64,000 nt of DNA from Melanocharis versteri (taxonomy: Eukaryota; Chordata; Aves; Passeriformes; Melanocharitidae). The notes below the pieces were generated by a model. That model was not told the DNA's origin, made no database searches, and saw nothing but the letters and a program-made list of their open reading frames with translations. Below are positions 62,301 through 64,000 of this stretch, piece after piece. Position 1 is the stretch's first letter. Each line of letters opens with the position of its first letter. The stretch spans positions 661,228-725,227 of the forward strand of contig VZTG01005259.1 in the NCBI GenBank assembly GCA_013397845.1. The letters run 5' to 3'. The position numbers and the translations under genes were made by a program.

Positions 62301-62677
62301 GTTAGTTCTGGTGAGTTTTTTTGACACAGGCACACACAAAAAAAAAAGTTAGGGTGAAAATTTCTTGCACTCCCAGTACACTGAAATAGTTTGCTTAACA
62401 GTCTACTTAATTTTTATCTCACAGACTATTAGTAGTCTTACATAAATAATATTTTAAACTCTAGGATTTTATTTGCTTGAACACTATTCTATATAGTATA
62501 GAGTTCCACAGACTATTTATATGTTATATAAAGTAGGACGTCTCATTTTGAATCTGTTGCATTTTCATTTTAAATGACGTCTTCTCCTTCTAGTATTGAA
62601 AAGGGCTATAGATTTTAGTCTATATAATTTATTGTCTTATATATCACATGATGTAAGGTTTTGCTTTTCTTCCCACG

Positions 62678-62712
62678 GTAAATAGGATTAGTCTACATAG
62701 TAAATAGGATTA
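62678..62712 (+). repeat. Direct repeat GTAAATAGGATTA
   Basis: Thirteen-base direct repeats at 62678-62690 and 62700-62712, a 22-base period. Probably a local duplication. Confidence 0.8.
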
Positions 62713-62831
62713 TTCTTAAAATAAAAGCTTCTGCTGTTCCTGCCTCCAAACATAGTTTTGCAGTACTTTTCTGATTTTTTTTTTTTTAATTCAATATATT
62801 TGTGATATTAGCTAAAATAGACTTGTATGTC

Positions 62832-62860
62832 CAAATCCCATTGCAAATCCCATTGCAAAT
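62832..62860 (+). repeat. 12-bp tandem duplication
   Basis: CAAATCCCATTG at 62832-62843 is repeated immediately at 62844-62855, followed by CAAAT. A small replication-slippage duplication. Confidence 0.9.
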
Positions 62861-63204
62861 AATCAGGTATTATTAAAACTGCTGCCTCAGCTGTTCCTCT
62901 CCTTGCAAGGTGAATATAATCCAGCATCTTTTGCCATGGACTATAAACTTATTGCACCAATAGCATGCTAATTTAAACTTCCTACTACTAGCCTACCTCT
63001 TTTGAGAGGAAAGAAAATTTAAGATATTTAGAAAAACTTGGAAGAAAGACCTCTCCCTTCCTTTTCCCTAAGCTTTCTTTCTGTCCTTCTAGTGGACAGT
63101 GGCTCTTTGAACTCTCAGCTGCATCTCAGGTCTGGCTGTGCTGTGCCATCCAGGACTGTTTGCCACTGAGGATCTGCAGGACACCCACGTGTGTCCAAAC
63201 ACTC

Positions 63205-63294
63205 ACACGTGCTGCTGTTTCCATGGTGTAGCTTAATGCTTACGGTTGTTCTTGATGATCTCAGGTGGTCTTTTCCAACCTGAATGATTCTATC
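63205..63294 (+). mobile_element. Short CR1 LINE 3' tail
   Basis: GTTCTTGATGATCTCAGGTG followed by GTCTTTTCCAACCTGAATGA and TTCTAT, ending near 63292, is the last 50-90 bases of a CR1. The upstream limit is uncertain. The minus-strand frame 63115-63303 is an artefact. Confidence 0.8.
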
Positions 63295-63340
63295 TCTGCA
63301 CAAAGGATGTACCAGTGAGGCTGGTGCCAGTTAAGGAAGC

Positions 63341-63746
63341 AGCTCAATGAGCTGGGGTTGTTTAGCCTGGGGAAAAGGAGGCTGAGAGGAGACCTTATTG
63401 CTCCCCACAATTACCTGAAAGGAATTGTAGACAGTTGGGGGCACTGGACTCTTCACCAAGGGACTAACCAATAGGACAAAGGGAAATGGCCTCAAGTTGC
63501 ACTAGGGGATGTTTAGACTGGATATTGGGAAAAATTTCTTCACTGAAGTGGTAGTCAGGCATGATAAAAGGCTGCCCAGGAAGGTGGTGGAGTCAGCATG
63601 CCAGGAAAAGGCACAATGCCAAGAAAGCACATAGATGTGGCACCTGGGAACATGGTTTAGTGGTGAATTTGGCAATGCTGGGTTAGTGGTCAGACCTGAC
63701 AATCTTAGAGGTCTTTTCCAACCTAAATTATTCTGTGATTCAATGG
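63341..63746 (+). mobile_element. CR1 LINE 3' tail, about 400 bases
   Basis: Phrases in order: GAGCTGGGGTTGTTTAGCCT, GGAGGCTGAGAGGAGACCTT, CCTCAAGTTGCACTAGGGGA, AAAAATTTCTTCACTGAAG, GCATAGATGTGGCACC-like, CTGGGAACATGGTTTAGTGG, TTAGAGGTCTTTTCCAACCT, and the terminus ATTCTGTGATTCAATGG. It is a different CR1 subfamily from the copy at 29229, judging by the tail. Frames over it on either strand (63502-63702, 63635-63871) are not genes. Confidence 0.95.
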
Positions 63747-64000
63747 TTTTTACTGCATTTTTTTTTCTTCTTCTTCTAGGTGGTTCATTAAGCTTTTGGT
63801 CACTTAATTTTAGGAAGTTATCTGATTCTTACTCTTCACAACTTACTGTAATTTATACTAGTTGTGTGTAGCTGCATGAGTCTCTTTTTGTTCCCTGAAA
63901 AAGTTAGACTTGAGGATTCGAGCCCCTGATGTGCAAGTTAATGAAGTTTAGAAGAATATACTGGGGAACTAATATATATTTGCTCTCCTCTATGCTTTTG
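63747..64000. other. Terminal stretch, nothing recognised
   Basis: AT-rich sequence with a short (TTC)n run (about 63766-63777). No feature is recognised before the window ends. Confidence 0.5.

Larger units (their letters stand above)
55703..63204. other. Seven-kilobase gene-free desert
   Basis: No exon, RNA gene or interspersed repeat is recognised; frames do not exceed 92 codons. Unique, compositionally balanced stretches at 57410-57600, 57760-58060 and 58960-59360 look more like conserved non-coding DNA than like repeats. Simple tracts are listed separately. Confidence 0.5.

Noticed and set aside
1..64000. CRISPR array, bacterial operon, tRNA, rRNA or known microRNA
   Set aside because: No regularly spaced direct repeats with unique spacers, no operon-like gene packing, no cloverleaf or rRNA-like sequence, and none of the microRNA sequences I checked from memory.

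Overview
The window looks like non-coding nuclear DNA from a bird. It is AT-rich and depleted in CpG, and it carries several 5'-truncated CR1 LINE tails that end in the characteristic ATTCTATGATTCTATGA-type terminus. It also carries solo LTRs of two related endogenous-retrovirus families that I associate from memory with passerine and other neoavian genomes. I recognise no confirmed protein-coding exon, tRNA, rRNA or known microRNA on either strand. Nearly all short open frames are stop-free stretches expected by chance, or antisense readings of the LTR and CR1 copies.

Layout. Positions 1-20.4 kb are a gene-free desert with G/T tracts, two A-runs, a CpG-retaining pocket (6.85-7.19 kb), a TAAT-rich block (8.15-8.31 kb) and a (CA)n microsatellite (18.48 kb). 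Positions 20.4-22.9 kb are a retroviral LTR cluster: one full-length solo LTR on the plus strand with its TATA box and poly(A) signal still readable, then two LTR pieces on the minus strand. Positions 22.9-42.6 kb are desert with two CR1 fragments (29.2 and 38.3 kb), a probable ancient retroposon scrap (33.8 kb) and several palindromes. A second, more decayed LTR of the first family lies at 42.6-43.2 kb. Positions 43.2-55.5 kb hold a hairpin next to a 21-bp tandem repeat (49.7 kb), the longest open frame in the window (292 codons, 52.3-53.2 kb, no recognised homology) and an antisense CR1 scrap (53.9 kb). Positions 55.6-64 kb contain three more CR1 tails, two of them in the last 800 bases.

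There is no operon or pathway to reconstruct. The most plausible functional content is cis-regulatory. A few unique stretches are dense in homeodomain, POU-octamer or palindromic motifs and could be conserved non-coding elements in an intron or intergenic desert, but that is inference without an alignment. I found no evidence of a new coding system. The items most worth checking are the 292-codon frame, the LTR cluster, and the candidate regulatory blocks near 39.9, 55.1 and 59.1 kb.
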